Source of the DNA: Scolanthus callimorphus
Taxonomy: Eukaryota; Cnidaria; Anthozoa; Actiniaria; Edwardsiidae
Direction: 5' to 3'
Length of the DNA: 64,000 bases
Assembly (NCBI GenBank): GCA_033964015.1
Contig: CM066912.1
Span: 27,217,532 to 27,281,531, forward strand
Shown here: one piece after another, positions 12,201 to 47,200 of the stretch
How positions within the stretch are numbered: the stretch's first letter is position 1
How the letters are laid out: each line of letters starts with the position of its first letter
Position numbers and translations under genes: made by a program
Notes under the pieces: generated by a model
Seen by the model: the letters and a program-made list of their open reading frames with translations, nothing else
What the model was told of the DNA's origin: nothing
Database searches by the model: none

Positions 12201-13366
12201 GAGTTATTTGTATGATGCCTGAAAAAGGTTTTGTCAACAAGAATAATGCACCGCCTTTATTTTGGTCTTGTTCAGCATTTATGTTTTTTTTTGAGTTGAG
12301 ACAATAATATTCAAAACAAGCTTATTTTATGCAAATTAATATGCAAAGCCATAACAAATATCATAACAGATAAAAGAAACATAAAATAAGAACATCCTGA
12401 GGTTTTTAGCCTAAGAAAAGGTAAACCTTTAAAAAACTATTTCCACTTGGATTCAAACTGAAGGTGGCACAGTTCAAAGTTCACAGTTCATAGAGAAGAG
12501 GGGTGGGTTGGGGGACAGCACGTGCATTATGACATTTTATACGAGACACTTTGACGTCTATACCAAACATTCTGATATCTATACAGAACAATGCCAATTT
12601 TACTTGGACGTCAGGTGCATTTACTTAGGAATTGTTCATAAGGCAAGCTATTAGTTGAAATTTAAGGTAAATACCATACGAGTAAACTAACATATACTCA
12701 GGTCTAGAAAGGGGGATTCGAAGGGTTCGAACGGACCCTCAAACCAAAAAGCTCTACATTTTTGCCTATAACTATAAAAACCAAGAAACTAAACAAAATC
12801 GTGCCAAAAGCCAGGAAAAGAAGCAAAAACGAACCCCCCTCTGAAAAAGTAAGGACAACGAACCCCTTTCAAAAGATTTCAGCTACAGGCATGATAACTT
12901 ACGACTGAAGGTCGAACAGAGTATGCGATCTGTAAACAACGACATCAACATTAACTTCCCGCGCTAGCATGCGAATCGCGGAGTCCCTCTCTTTTCCAAA
13001 CGGCTCCGAATCCTCTTCAAAAGTAAGCTTATTGATGTTCCACTCTTGGAATAGTCTGGGAAAAACATCGGCTGGCTGTCCGCGAATAACAAACAGTCTT
13101 GAGTTTAATTTTCTTAAACTATTGTCGAGATCTTCGAGTGACTGCAGTAAAAATCTCCACAGGTTTAGACCAATGTTGGAATTTGCGACGCTTTTAGTGT
13201 CCAAGATGTAAATAACGCGGAAAGTTCCCCAATTCAGAATTGCATCTTTTAAAGCCGGATTGTCGTGGATTCGTAACCCTTTACGTAACCAGTGCAATGT
13301 GTTCGAAGTTTTCCGCGATTTCGCGTAGTTGTAATATTCCCCTGTGGAATCCGTGTTCCTAGACAT
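3246..13366 (-). CDS. cry: Cryptochrome, animal CRY/(6-4) photolyase family, 8 coding exons
   Basis: A flavoprotein of the cryptochrome/photolyase family, expected to bind FAD and act in blue-light sensing or the circadian clock. Exons (minus strand): 13366-12903, 10421-10148, 8148-8008, 7207-7031, 6381-6241, 4633-4482, 3682-3480, 3328-3246. All have GT/AG borders and phases agree, giving 1,635 nt and 544 residues. The ATG is preceded in frame by TAA 15 codons upstream, and a probable 5'UTR acceptor lies at 13416. The N terminus has the antenna-domain motif [16 protein letters not shown]. The FAD domain shows [47 protein letters not shown] and [13 protein letters not shown]. The Trp triad (about W417, W394, W337) and the flavin-facing Asn413 are kept. 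The second catalytic His of (6-4) photolyases is Cys379 here. The tail is short (26 residues after the last conserved exon). A signalling CRY rather than a repair enzyme is inferred; subtype was not assigned. Confidence 0.95.
3716..4070. mobile_element. MITE, GATCAAACGG family, copy 1 (CRY intron 6)
   Basis: Ends share GATCAAACGG and GATGAGAGTT blocks with 52584-52927. The interior shares CAGCAGCTGCCGCCAAAAGAACTGCAGG with that copy in reverse orientation, split by a few substitutions. Non-coding. Confidence 0.7.
4211..4382. mobile_element. MITE, TTTCGTATGACTG family, copy 1
   Basis: Inverted ends ATTTCGTATGACTGTGAAAAG and CATACAAATCTGCTCTAT surround a GC-rich TCGCGGTACGG-type core. Other copies lie at 22793-22908, 26589-26766 and 46822-47473. 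Located in CRY intron 6. Confidence 0.75.
4953..5210. mobile_element. MITE with TACCGTTTCC ends, nested
   Basis: Inverted ends TACCGTTTCCGGGATACGTT and the complement of TACCGTTTCCGGGAAACGTT run into GTCACCCAAAAAGCCTA on both sides. TA lies outside both ends, which fits a TA target. It sits inside the element at 4886-5657, CRY intron 5. Confidence 0.75.
5282..5470. repeat. Long imperfect palindrome
   Basis: AGCATTAGAGCACAACTTTC and CACTCGGAACGTT on the left arm are mirrored by AACGTTCTCGTG and GAAAGTTGTGCT on the right arm, with GTGATGTTGGGAGAGACAC repeated inverted in the middle. It is probably another MITE. Confidence 0.65.
5747..6135. repeat. Repeat with GGATTTCCCATGG motifs (CRY intron 5)
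   Basis: GGAAGTGTTCGGATTTCCCA near 5752 reappears inverted near 16016-16040 in WRN intron 1, together with TTCTGCAGAAATTCCCC-like ends. Boundaries are uncertain. Confidence 0.4.
6936..7026. mobile_element. TTAA-end MITE copy 3, internally deleted, beside a CRY splice donor
   Basis: It begins TTAAAGAGCCTGTGTCA and ends GACTCTTTATA. About 140 bp of the full-length interior is missing. The right end lies about 6 nt past the CRY exon 4 donor (GT at 7030-7029, minus strand). Confidence 0.65.
7325..7668. mobile_element. GC-rich MITE-like element (CRY intron 3)
   Basis: Ends CTGAGACTCCGG and CGGGGTCTGAG are inverted, and the core has many GGTACCG/CCGGCAC blocks. No TSD could be fixed. Both strands have short chance open frames. 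Confidence 0.5.
9327..9757. mobile_element. Repeat of the GGGGGACTCCCATATTTT / TCTTTTAGGG family, copy 1
   Basis: Poly-G and ACTCCCATATTTTAGGGTTT on the left are mirrored by AAAATATGGGAGTCCCCCCC on the right, with many (T)CTTTTAGGG motifs between. Related sequence occurs at 37440-37757, 45936-46200 and 13740-14045. It lies in CRY intron 2. Confidence 0.7.
9831..10127. mobile_element. hAT5-like MITE, CAGGGGCG ends, 5-bp TSD TGACT
   Basis: Terminal repeats are CAGGGGCGTAGCCAG and CTGGCTACGCCCCTG, with TGACT exactly duplicated at 9826-9830 and 10128-10132. The right end lies about 14 nt from the donor GT of CRY exon 2 (10147-10146). Non-coding. Confidence 0.9.
10573..10964. mobile_element. MITE, CCATTATCCTGCGAGATTGCGC family, copy 1, duplicated tail
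   Basis: A hairpin (AACCATTATCCTGCGAGATT ... GAGCAGGATAATGGTT) is followed by a part bounded by TTATTATTCAGCA(C/G)ATCGAT and its inverse. The last ~85 bp (ACAGGATATATGTC...GCTGAATAATAA) is duplicated in tandem in this copy only. Other copies are at 48061-48353 and 61184-61486. Confidence 0.75.
11063..11385. repeat. Repeat with TCCCTTAGGG motifs and inverted ends
   Basis: AAAATAGATGGGGGTGCTC on the left and GAGCACCCCCATCTATTTTT on the right form inverted ends. ATCCCTTAGG-type motifs recur inside. Non-coding, CRY intron 1. Confidence 0.65.
11752..11921. mobile_element. hAT5-like MITE, 5-bp TSD CTTCA
   Basis: It runs from CAGGGGCTGAACTAGGGGAG to CCTGGATCTGCCACTG, flanked by CTTCA at 11747-11751 and 11922-11926. 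The interior holds two long poly-C runs. CRY intron 1. Confidence 0.85.
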
Positions 13367-13739
13367 TAGGGCTCTTCTGAGAAAGAAATCTAGCCCTCTA
13401 CATCTTGGTTAAGCACCTGAAAAGAAATAAAATTGGAAGAAATACTGCGACATTCAACGACGTGACCTCTCACCGAGGAGATGGCCTCCGAGTTCCTTGT
13501 GATCCTGCTTTTATCTTTGTCACACCACAGGGATACCGTAAAGGTCAACAACGAGCGAGTGATTGCTCGCACGCTTGGGTCGGTCACATGTTTACTCAAC
13601 TTGCACTCTGCTCTGCGTTTGTAATTTCATTGGATATTGAACAACTCGGTATCAAGTACCAAAGTAAATACAGGTCGATAAATTGAATAATACACAGTAT
13701 CCTATGAGTAAAATAATAAAAAGGTTCACAATATACCCT

Positions 13740-14045
13740 AAATACGGACATAAAAAATCCACCCCCTAAAAACAACACCTTATAAAACAAAATGACCCCT
13801 AAAAAATACCAACAATAAACCTTTTTTGTTATTGTTTATTGTTTCTCTCATCTCAAAACAAGCTTATTTTAGAGCTATAAATGAATAAAGAAAGAAAGAA
13901 AACGTTTTGCTTGGTTTGTGACCCTTTCATTCATTTGCGTACCCCTAAAAAATACCATTTATTAGGGAAAGCCACAATGTTTCTCCGATACCCCCTAAAA
14001 ATACCTGAGAGTCGATTTTGACCCCTAAAAAATACGACGAGCAAT
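13740..14045. repeat. Repeat with ACCCCTAAAAAATAC motifs
   Basis: CCCCTAAAAAATACC-type motifs recur at least five times. This is the complement of the TTTTAGGGG motif in the family at 9327-9757. Non-coding. Confidence 0.6.
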
Positions 14046-14273
14046 CCCTATCAGGTCGACATGTGAAAGACACGATACTAAAAGCAATTTAACATGCTGC
14101 GTTAAACAATCCTCTGTTGTTGTTTTTTTCGTGGGCCATTGGCCATGCACCCCCCAAAAAGAACATTTTCTGAATTTTTTTTGGACCTCGCGACGACCGG
14201 AAAATGCATCAAAATTTGGTACTAAATTACCAGATTTTGACTCAATCTCGTCTTTGAAAGGCCCAGAAATAGA

Positions 14274-14434
14274 CAGGGGCGTAGCTACGGGGGGTGGTCC
14301 TGGGGTGCCTCTGACCCCGCCTTTTTAGAAGGCAAATACATACAGTAAACATTAAGGTAACTATCGGTAAGCTGGAAAAGGGCACCATTTGTACAGATGT
14401 GAACCCCTTTTCTCGAATACTGGCTACACCCCTG
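14274..14434. mobile_element. hAT5-like MITE, 5-bp TSD ATAGA
   Basis: Ends CAGGGGCGTAGCTACGGGGG and CTGGCTACACCCCTG, flanked exactly by ATAGA at 14269-14273 and 14435-14439. It lies in the CRY-WRN divergent region. Confidence 0.9.
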
Positions 14435-14959
14435 ATAGATGCAAAACTTGATGTAAAAACGAGAAATGTTCCAGCGCACTTGATTTGTAAAATAAGTTGA
14501 GTCTGCCATCAATCATTGGCAGCCTCTCCTCCTATCAAAATTATTTGTTATTTATATTGCTGTAATTATATTTATATAACGAGACGTTGTAAATAAATTC
14601 ATCATATTAAAAATATTGTGGGAGTCAGTGCCCATCCCCCTGCCCCGCCCGAGGTGGCACAGGAAGTGTGCTAGGAGAGGACACCCTTACCTCTCAATGC
14701 AAACCCACATCCCAAGATCACAATCACACAGTTCTAGTGAAAAACCGAGATATTCTGAGACTCTTTGCCGTTTTACAGAAGACAAAGTCGCGGACTCCCT
14801 GTGTTGCATCAATCATGGAGCCTGGTACCCAAACGCGGTAAAATTCCAAAATGGCGCGTTTTGTCCACAAACTCTGAACTAAATATCCTTGAAAATCTCT
14901 TTCAAATGGACTCGGTTTCTCGTCATTTACAGATTTAAGCCTTCAACTAGGAGTAATAG

Positions 14960-38828
<23,869 letters not shown>

Positions 38829-38858
<30 letters not shown>

Positions 38859-39010
38859 GAAAGTAGTATTCCGAGAAGAGGCGTAAATAGAGTGATGGCA
38901 CTATTTAAGATGAAGGAAAAGTGGCCGTTCTGAAAAAAACCTATTTTGAGGAGTTTCGCAGGAAATGAATTCAACATCAAGATAAAAGTGTCCATTCTGA
39001 GAAGAGAGAG
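38829..39010 (+). repeat. Three diverged repeats spanning the WRN stop codon
   Basis: AAAATGAAGAAAAAGAGTCC-GTTCTGA (38831-38858, the coding end), AAGATGAAGGAAAAGTGGCC-GTTCTGA (near 38909) and AACATCAAGATAAAAGTGTC-CATTCTGA (near 38974) are related units spaced 65-78 bp. The final codons and stop of WRN are the first unit. Confidence 0.6.
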
Positions 39011-39460
39011 ATCAGGGCAAGACATTCAGGAATGATCATGGTCTTTTCGAATGAAGTTAACCTTCTTGGAAATCTGTTTCTTTGGATTCAGAACTTATAT
39101 TTTGAGAAGTGCGATGAGAATTCAGAGAAGTATACCAGATTTAGAAAGGACACTGTGACAATGACAACCGCCCATTTTTTCTATCTAAAATTTTACTCAC
39201 GAAAGCGTTAGATAGACGAAACCCATGGGTTGTTTACAAGTTTGTTTGCAAAGACTATTGAGAAAATGCGTTGCGTAACTTCGGCCCGCGAGGCCACTAG
39301 AATTAATAGCAGTAAACAAATTAAAGTTAATTTTTTTAATACCGGGTAACTCATCTTTTCTCCGTTCTTTGTCCAATTCTTTACTTCGATGGTTAGATGG
39401 CTTGCTAGGACCCAATCCAGATTCCGTAGAAATTTACTATGACCAAACGGACACCACACA
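39011..39460. other. WRN 3' flank
   Basis: It presumably includes the WRN 3'UTR. No convincing AATAAA signal or gene was recognised. Confidence 0.4.
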
Positions 39461-39461
39461 A

Positions 39462-40218
39462 CTTGCTGGGCCCAACAGTTATCATAGCAACTTGCTGGTA
39501 CGCAACAAATACCACAGCATCTTGCTGGTACCCAACAAATATCATAGCACCTTGCTGGGAACCAAGAAATACCATTGCAACTTGCTGGGACCAAACAAAT
39601 ACCATAGCAACTTGCTGGGACCCAACGAATACCATAGTAACTTGCTGGGAACAGACAAATACCATAGCAACTTGCTGGGACCCAACGAATACCATAGTAA
39701 CTTGCTGGGAACAAACAAATACCATAGCAACTTGCTGGGACCCAACGAATACCATAGCAACTTGCTGGGACCCAACGAATACCATAGTAACTTGCTGGGA
39801 ATACCATAGCAACTTACAGAGAATACCATAGCAACTTGCAGGGAATACCATAGCAACTTGCTGGGACCCAACAGTTATCATAGCAACTTGCTGGGACCCT
39901 TCAAATACCATAGTAACTTGGTAAGAGCCTACGGATACCATAGCAACTTGCAGGGAATACCATAGCAACTTGCAGGGAATACCATAGCAACTTGCAGGGA
40001 ATACCATAGCAACTTGCAGGGAATACCATAGCAACTTGCAGGGAATACCATAGCAACTTGCAGGGAATACCATAGCAACTTGCAGGGAATACCATAGCAA
40101 CTTGCAGGAATACCATAGCAACTTGCAGGGAATACCATAGCAACTTGCAGGGAATACCATAGCAACTTGCAGGGAATACCATAGCAACTTGCAGGGAATA
40201 CCATAGCAACTTGCAGGG
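39462..40218. repeat. Minisatellite, 23-30-bp units (ATACCATAGCAACTTGC)
   Basis: At 39462-39790 units of about 30 bp alternate (AATACCATAGCAACTTGCTG + GGACCCAACG). From about 39800 to 40215 the unit is a near-perfect 23-mer, GAATACCATAGCAACTTGCAGGG. Neither strand has many stops, so long chance frames result (up to 260 codons on the minus strand). Confidence 0.95.
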
Positions 40219-41231
40219 AACCAACAAAACTGGGCAACAGCAACATTGAATGTCTCCTTTTATTTCCATAATATAATTCTTTAAAATTACACCAAGAAAC
40301 TGATTGAAGTTTTTGAGAAAGTGGCCCTGCCTGCGAAAATAATCAATGTGAGAACAAGCTGTGCTGTGACCACATTAACAATGACATGACTGGTTTTAAT
40401 TTCTGTCTCAAGGAAACTGTAATAGGTAGCCCGGAAGCCATTCGCAGGTTAACATCAATGTTCCTGAGAGCTTTTATAGAATGACACTCCTAAACATTTT
40501 TCCACGTCAACTTTTGCTTATAGGGGAAAAAGTTTGAATAAAGCTAAAATGAAGGATTTATCAATTGGTTATGGCCATCTTGGCTGAGCGCCTAAAGAGA
40601 CTTGATCCCCTCCAAAGATTACCCTAAAACGACAAAAACAAAGAAATGAAATGAATACTTCATGTGAACAGCAACGTACTGTAGTTAGGGCTCGTTAACT
40701 CTTATTAAAGGCCTGGATTTTCGAGCAAACTCCTGGAACAATAAATTTCCTCAAATTCGAGAATTTGATCATTAAGAAAAATTGTATTCCAGGTTGTAAC
40801 GTGAGGCAAAATGGACTGAGAAGAATGCAAACTTTCATGGGAAAGGCCCGAAGAAGTTCCTAAAAACTGATGGAAATTGATGTTTTCTTCGACTCGGTTT
40901 TGCTCTCGGCTTCCAAGCCTACCATATACTACAATCTTTAAACAATAAGTCACACTTCGTTATTACTTTTCTATGTTATACGAAGAGCTGCAAAGGGTTT
41001 GGGGATTTCCGGAACGGGCTCATGTAGCCCAGCGAAAACGCCGAAATTCTTCTGTCGAAATTTTACTTTTTCAAAGAATGCCACTTCATTATACTTCATA
41101 CTCGAAAACGGGCGTTTGCCGAAAGCCGATTCCTCGTCGGGAAAACCCAAGATCTTATATTCTCAACCGAGACAAACTTAGCACAAACTATCCTTTTCCT
41201 GGGGCTAGGTTCGTAACACCGCTACACTTAC
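40219..41231. other. Stretch at the 3' end of the MTCH-like gene
   Basis: The last MTCH exon(s) and 3'UTR should lie here or further left on the minus strand. A short reverse-strand frame near 41100-41160 (SRRGIGFRQTPVF) loosely resembles the family's C terminus but is out of phase with the preceding exon, so it was not annotated. Confidence 0.35.
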
Positions 41232-44200
41232 CGCTTTTCTTAGATGTTTAAAGCAGTCAACCCAGTCTGCGTAAATAGGCATGGCGGGAAGCTCACCAGC
41301 AGCAAGGCTATGGCAAAAAAAGTAGACAAAAGTCGTGTAAGAATCAGTTAAACGGATTCATACTTGAGACGATGTTATGCTTACCTAACGAGGAAAGGGT
41401 AAAAGTAGTGAACTCAATCTGTTTTTATCTCGTGGAATTTCGATCAGTCATAGAACAACAAACTAATGGTGCTATTTTGAAAGTTTCTTCAACTCGGCAA
41501 ACAGATCAAATTGTCACGCCCATCGGACACGGGCTTTACAGCTGTCAATCAGTGCAATCCGTGTGGGAAAATCAAATCTCTGCCCAGTGCATTTGTTTGG
41601 CTTCCTTGCGTGAAATGTCGCGACAGAAGCCAATTCAGTGCAATCCGTGTGGGCAAATCAAATCTCTGCCCAGTGCATTTGTTTGGCTTGCCTTGCGAGA
41701 AATGTCGCGACAGAAGCCAATTCAGTGCACCAGAATAACCCAACTGCCAAAAAGTGTTTTGAACGCGCTTGGTCGCGAGTTACTTGAAACAGCTGTAATG
41801 TTCAACTTCTTACCCGACATGATTAGTAATCATGGTGTTGGATACGATGACGAATGGATAGGTGAACATGCCGGACAACCACTGAAAGAAAACGTGCGAT
41901 CACATCGTTAGACCGTTTCCATGTTACAGGAAGCAATGTCCGTCCACAATTTCAAGTTCACCGGTCAAGTCTTTGTCTGTCCGGACATTTTAACCGACCA
42001 CATGAGTCTTCATCTCTTGTCCGGTCAGGAACAAGAAATGTCCGAGTTCCAACCTTTCTAGCATGGCCCCTGTAGAAATTACAACCTTTAAGAATGACCC
42101 CTGTAGAACGTTTCAAAATGACCCCTGTAAACATTCCAACTTTTCAAACATGACCCTTGTGCAAATTCCAACTAAACCTCTCTAGCATGATCCTTGTGGA
42201 AATTCAAACCTTCCTAGCATGGCCCCGGTGGAAATTCAAACCTTCCTAGCATGGCCCCTGTGGAAATTGTAACCTTCCTAGCATGGCCCCTGTGGAAATT
42301 CAAACCTTCCTAGCATGGCCCCTGTGGAAATTCAAACCTTCCTAGCATGACCCCTGTGGAAATTCAAACCTTCCTAGCATGGCCCCTTCCTAGCATGGCC
42401 CCTGTGGAAATTGTAACCTTCCTAGCATGGCCCCTGTGGAAATTCAAACCTTCCTAGCATGGCCCCTGTGGAAATTCAAACCTTCCTAGCATGACCCCTG
42501 TGGAAATTCAAACCTTCCTAGCATGGCCCCTGTGGAAATTCAAACCTTCCTAGCATGGCCCCTGTGGAAATTCAAACCTTCCTAGCATGGCCCCTGTGGA
42601 AATTCAAGCCTTCCTAGCATGACCCCTGTGGAAATTCAAACCTTCCTAGCATGGCCCCTGTGGAAATTCAAACCTTCCTAGCATGGCCCCTGTGGAAATT
42701 CAAACCTTCCTAGCATGGCCCCTGTGGAAATTCAAACCTTCCTAGCATGGCCCCTGTGGAAATTCTAACACTCCTAGCATGACCCCTGTGGAAATTCAAA
42801 CCTTCCTAGCATGGCCCCTGTGGAAATTCTAACATTCCTAGCATGTCCTCTGTGGAAATTCAAACCTTCCTAGCATGGCCCCTGTGCAAACCTTCCTAGC
42901 ATGGCCCCTGTGGAAATTCAAACCTTCCTAGCATGGCCCCTGTGGAAATTCTAACATTCCTAGCATGTCCTCTGTGGAAATTCAAACCTTCCTAGCATGG
43001 CCCCTGTGCAAACCTTCCTAGCATGGCCCCTGTGGAAATTCACATGACCCCTGTGGAATTCAAACCTTCCTAGCATGGCCCCTGTGGAAATTCAAACCTA
43101 CCTAGCATGACCCCTGTGGAAATTCCAACATTCCTAGCATGACCCCTGTGCAAATTCCAACCTTCCTAGCATGACCCCTGTGCAAATTCAAACCTTCCTA
43201 GCATGACCCCTGTGGAAATTCCAACCTTCCTAGAATGACCCCTGTGCAAATTTAAACCTTCCTAGCATGACCCCTGTGGAAATTCCAACCTTCCTAGCAT
43301 GGCCCCTGTGCAAATTCAAACCTTCCTAGGCTGCATTCATTATGTATACTACAGGGGGGGGGGGGGGGGGGCAGAGGATTTTGAGGGGGGATCTCAAAAT
43401 TTAGGAACTGGAAAAGGGGGATGTCAAGTTTTTTTCATAACATGAAGGGGGGATGCATATTTTTGTTGAGGTATTATATATATTTACGACAAGGTTGTGC
43501 AGTTTGAAAAGTAAATGAAGGAAGGCTTAATTGTTGAACACCGAGTTTGAACCTCCTGAAGAAATATCGCTTGCACTACTATTCTCGTGTATTTACCCTC
43601 TTTCAACTAATATGTTGAAAAAAGCTGCGCGCTTCGCGCGCATAAAGAATTATAAACTTAAAAAATCGTAAAAGGCCTTCTTGTTTTACCACAATTCCTC
43701 GAGGTCCTCTTCAGTGACTTTTGTCTGCCAGACAAAAACGCCTTTGGGCTTTTGATTAATCTTGTAGCTTCATTGTCAAAATTGCGGCGCGTTTCGCGCG
43801 CACAACGCAAAACAAACCAAACAATCAAATACAAAATAAATGATACTCAGCCTATGTGTAGTAAGGTTCCAATTGAGGCTTGGTAGAAAGTCACTACACA
43901 CAAAAGAGTACAGCCACCTAGGATTTTTATTTGCATTTTTACGCTTTGTATTTTTTATCATTGAGCCTTGTTCTGCATCTTTTGAAAAAATGTTATTGAC
44001 GTGACCCTACCTCGACATATAAATTGGAAAAATGTCTCGGGAGGGGGGGGGGCATGTTTTTCCTTTTGACCAAGAGGGGGATTCGTAAAAATAATATGAT
44101 GTGTCTTGGGGGGATCTGAAAATTTTGCATTGTCAAAAAAAATCCTCTGCCCCCCCCTGTAGTAGACATAATGAATGCAGCCCTAGCATGACCCCTGTGC

Positions 44201-47200
44201 AAATTCAAACCTTCCTAGCATGACCCCTGTGGAAATTCAAACCTTCCTAGTATGGCCCCTGTGGAAATTCAAACATTCCTAGCATGACCCCTGTGGAAAT
44301 TCAAACCTTCCTAGCATGGCCCCTGTGGAAATTCAAACCTTCCTAGCATGGCCCCTGTGGAAATTCAAACCTTCCTAGCATGGCCCCTGTGGAAATTCAA
44401 GCCTTCCTAGCATGACCCCTGTGGAAATTCAAACCTTCCTAGCATGGCCCCTGTGGAAATTCAAACCTTCCTAGCATGGCCCCTGTGGAAATTCAAACCT
44501 TCCTAGCATGGCCCTGTGGAAATTCAAACCTTCCTAGCATGGCCCCTGTGGAAATTCTAACACTCCTAGCATGACCCCTGTGGAAATTCAAACCTTCCTA
44601 GCATGGCCCCTGTGGAAATTCTAACATTCCTAGCATGTCCTCTGTGGAAATTCAAACCTTCATAGCATGTCCCCTGTGCAAACCTTCCTAGCATGGCCCC
44701 TGTGGAAATTCAAACCTTCCTAGCATGGCCCCTGTGGAAATTCTAACATTCCTAGCATGTCCTCTGTGGAAATTCAAACCTTCCTAGCATGACCCCTGTG
44801 GAAATTCAAACCTTCCTAGCATGACCCCTGTGGAAATTCCAACCTTCCTAGCATGGCCCCTGTGGAAATTCAAACCTTCCTAGCATGGCCCCTGTGGAAA
44901 TTCAAACCTTCCTAGCATGGCCCCTGTGGAAATTCAAACTTCCTAGCATGGCCCCTGTGGAAATTCAAACCTTCCTAGCATGACCCCTGTGGAAATTCAA
45001 ACCTTCCTAGCATGGCCCCTGTGGAAATTCAAACCTTCCTAGCATGGCCCCTGTGGAAATTCAAACCTTCCTAGCATGGCCCCTGTGGAAATTCAAACCT
45101 TCCTAGCATGGCCCCTGTGGAAATTCAAACCTTCCTAGCATGGCCCCTGTGGAAATTCTAACACTCCTAGCATGACCCCTGTGGAAATTCAAACCTTCCT
45201 AGCATGGCCCCTGTGGAAATTCTAACACTCCTAGCATGACCCCTGTGGAAATTCAAACATTCCTAGCATGACCCCTGTGCAAATTCAAACCTTCCTAGCA
45301 TGACCCCAGTGCAAATTCAAACCTTTCTAGCATGACCCCTATGAAAATTCCAGGGTCAACACTAGAACCTTTGTGGAAATTGGAAATTCCAGGGCGAAAA
45401 AGGTAGACCCCTGTGGAAATTCCATATCAAAACAAGAACTACGTGAAAAATCCAGTTTTAGCCCCCTGTGGATTTCCGTTCCTCTATAGGGGGTAACAGA
45501 TTAAATGTACCAGCCAATGTCATCTGTTACTCACCTGGGAGAGTGCTGTGACATAAACAGTGACTTCTTTTTTTCCTGACATCTGAAAAGAAAGAAGAGA
45601 ATTTCAGAATGCAAACAATGAATGCAGAAGGGAGTAGAGGAAAGGAAACTAAGAAAGGTAAGAAATGTGGATTGGAGGGGGAGGGGAAAGGAGTTTCGCA
45701 GTGGCGGATAGGGGGATTGGGGGGGGGGGGGGGGCATTGGGTACCAGTGCACCCCCATTTGTGTTTATCAATTTTTATTTTACAGGAAAGGTATCAAACT
45801 GTTTTATTGCACAATTTTTTTTTCAAACACCCTTCGAATGCCAATGGGATAGACAAATCCTGACTGAATCACAGAAAATTACAGAAATGGATCTGGAAGA
45901 TTTGATGAAAACTCTTGAGTTCCCCGTCAATACCCGGGGGGGAGGGGGGGGGGACTCCCATATTTTTGGGTGGGGGTGCTCGTCGGGAACTTTCGTTTTC
46001 ACCCCTAAAAGGTACCAAAGATGGCGTCGCTTAGTTGATTTTGACCCCTAAAAGGTACCAAACATGGCGTCGCTTAGTTGATTTTCCCTCGTAATTTTCT
46101 CGCGTATTTTTTACAAGGGAAAATACGTCTGAAATTCAGGCTACCAACAAGTGCGATTTGCTTGATTTGCTAGAACAGACCTCTAAAAGGTACCTATCTA
46201 CACCCAGTACCGCCTGCATGCAGGCTAGACAGACGCTGGCTCAGTCGCTTAGTAGAAACGTCGGGGAGCACGTGCAGGTGTTTGTGGAAGGATTATTGTG
46301 GCGTGCAATCTTGAATTTTTCAGCCGATTTATTCATCTTAGAAACGAGGCCAAGCAGGGCGCGGGTTTTGCTCTTATTGGAAAGCGAAGCCTGATGCTGG
46401 GATTTATGGTACAAAAGTTGACCAACCTACCAAAAAGTACTCCTTATTTGTTTTAGAACGAAAAGTTGATTGGCTCATTTATTTTTCCTGCTTTGTCGGG
46501 TCTTCTGGAAGCAATATGGCGGCGCGTGACAAAACGAAGCACGTTTCGCTACTCGCCCCATAATCCATTGCGCGCCACGCTAATCCTTCCCACAACCCCA
46601 TGCGCGTGTTCTTCGACTTTTGCACTAAGGAACTGGGTACGAGTCCGTGGATTTTCCCTCGACTTACTTCTCTATCTAAGATAAATCTGTTGACGAAGAA
46701 GCTGACCGTCCTGCCAAGCCATAACGACACTATCTCTCCAACAAGCCTGGGTGCTAGGCCACTAGGAATAAAGAAATAAAAGCAACCGATGAGCTTCAGG
46801 GCGATCAGCGGCAACATCACTACAGCAGATTTCGTATGACTGTAAAGCCCTCGCTATTAGCTTAGGGACACATGTAGCGCGCAACATTGTAGCCAGACAC
46901 GTGTTTCCTAAATGTTTCCCTGTTTATCCACGCGAGAAACATTGTTGCGCGCGACAATTTTGCAGCCGGGGAACAGAGATATATTTATTAGCAAAACAAG
47001 AAACATGTCATGTGTCCGAGACGCGTGCAATGTTTCCTAGTTTAGCCACTCGGGAAAACATGCAGGACACAAATGTTGCGCGCTACATGTGTCCTATACC
47101 CCATTCACACCGGTGCTTAAACCAGTTTAAAGGTGGTTTAGTTAAACTGGTTTAAATCCTTATCTCCCAAGAGAAGACTGTTCCAAGGACAAAACGGAAT

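Larger units (their letters stand above)
13417..14959. promoter_or_regulatory. Divergent upstream region between CRY and WRN
   Basis: The start codons of the minus-strand cryptochrome and plus-strand helicase are 1.59 kb apart, so both promoters should lie here. Repeats at 13740-14045 and 14274-14434 occupy part of it. No firm TATA box was identified for either gene. A probable 5'UTR splice acceptor for CRY sits at 13418-13417 on the minus strand. Confidence 0.45.

Noticed and set aside
39405..40187. 260-codon minus-strand open frame and several overlapping frames
   Set aside because: Produced by the 23-bp minisatellite, which has no reverse-strand stops; no conserved domain and no splice or start context.
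41100..41165. Possible last MTCH exon (SRRGIGFRQTPVF)
   Set aside because: It resembles the family's C terminus but is out of phase with the donor at 41231 and would leave an unusually short intron; left unannotated.
41385..41420. Possible missing MTCH membrane-segment exon ending at TTCCTCGTTAG|GTAAGC (minus strand)
   Set aside because: The only frame giving YPFLVS has an in-frame TGA just upstream, and phase 0 gives a non-membrane sequence of the wrong length.
42050..45352. Regular 32-bp repeats resembling a CRISPR array
   Set aside because: Units abut directly without unique spacers, there are no cas genes, and the context is eukaryotic introns; it is a minisatellite.
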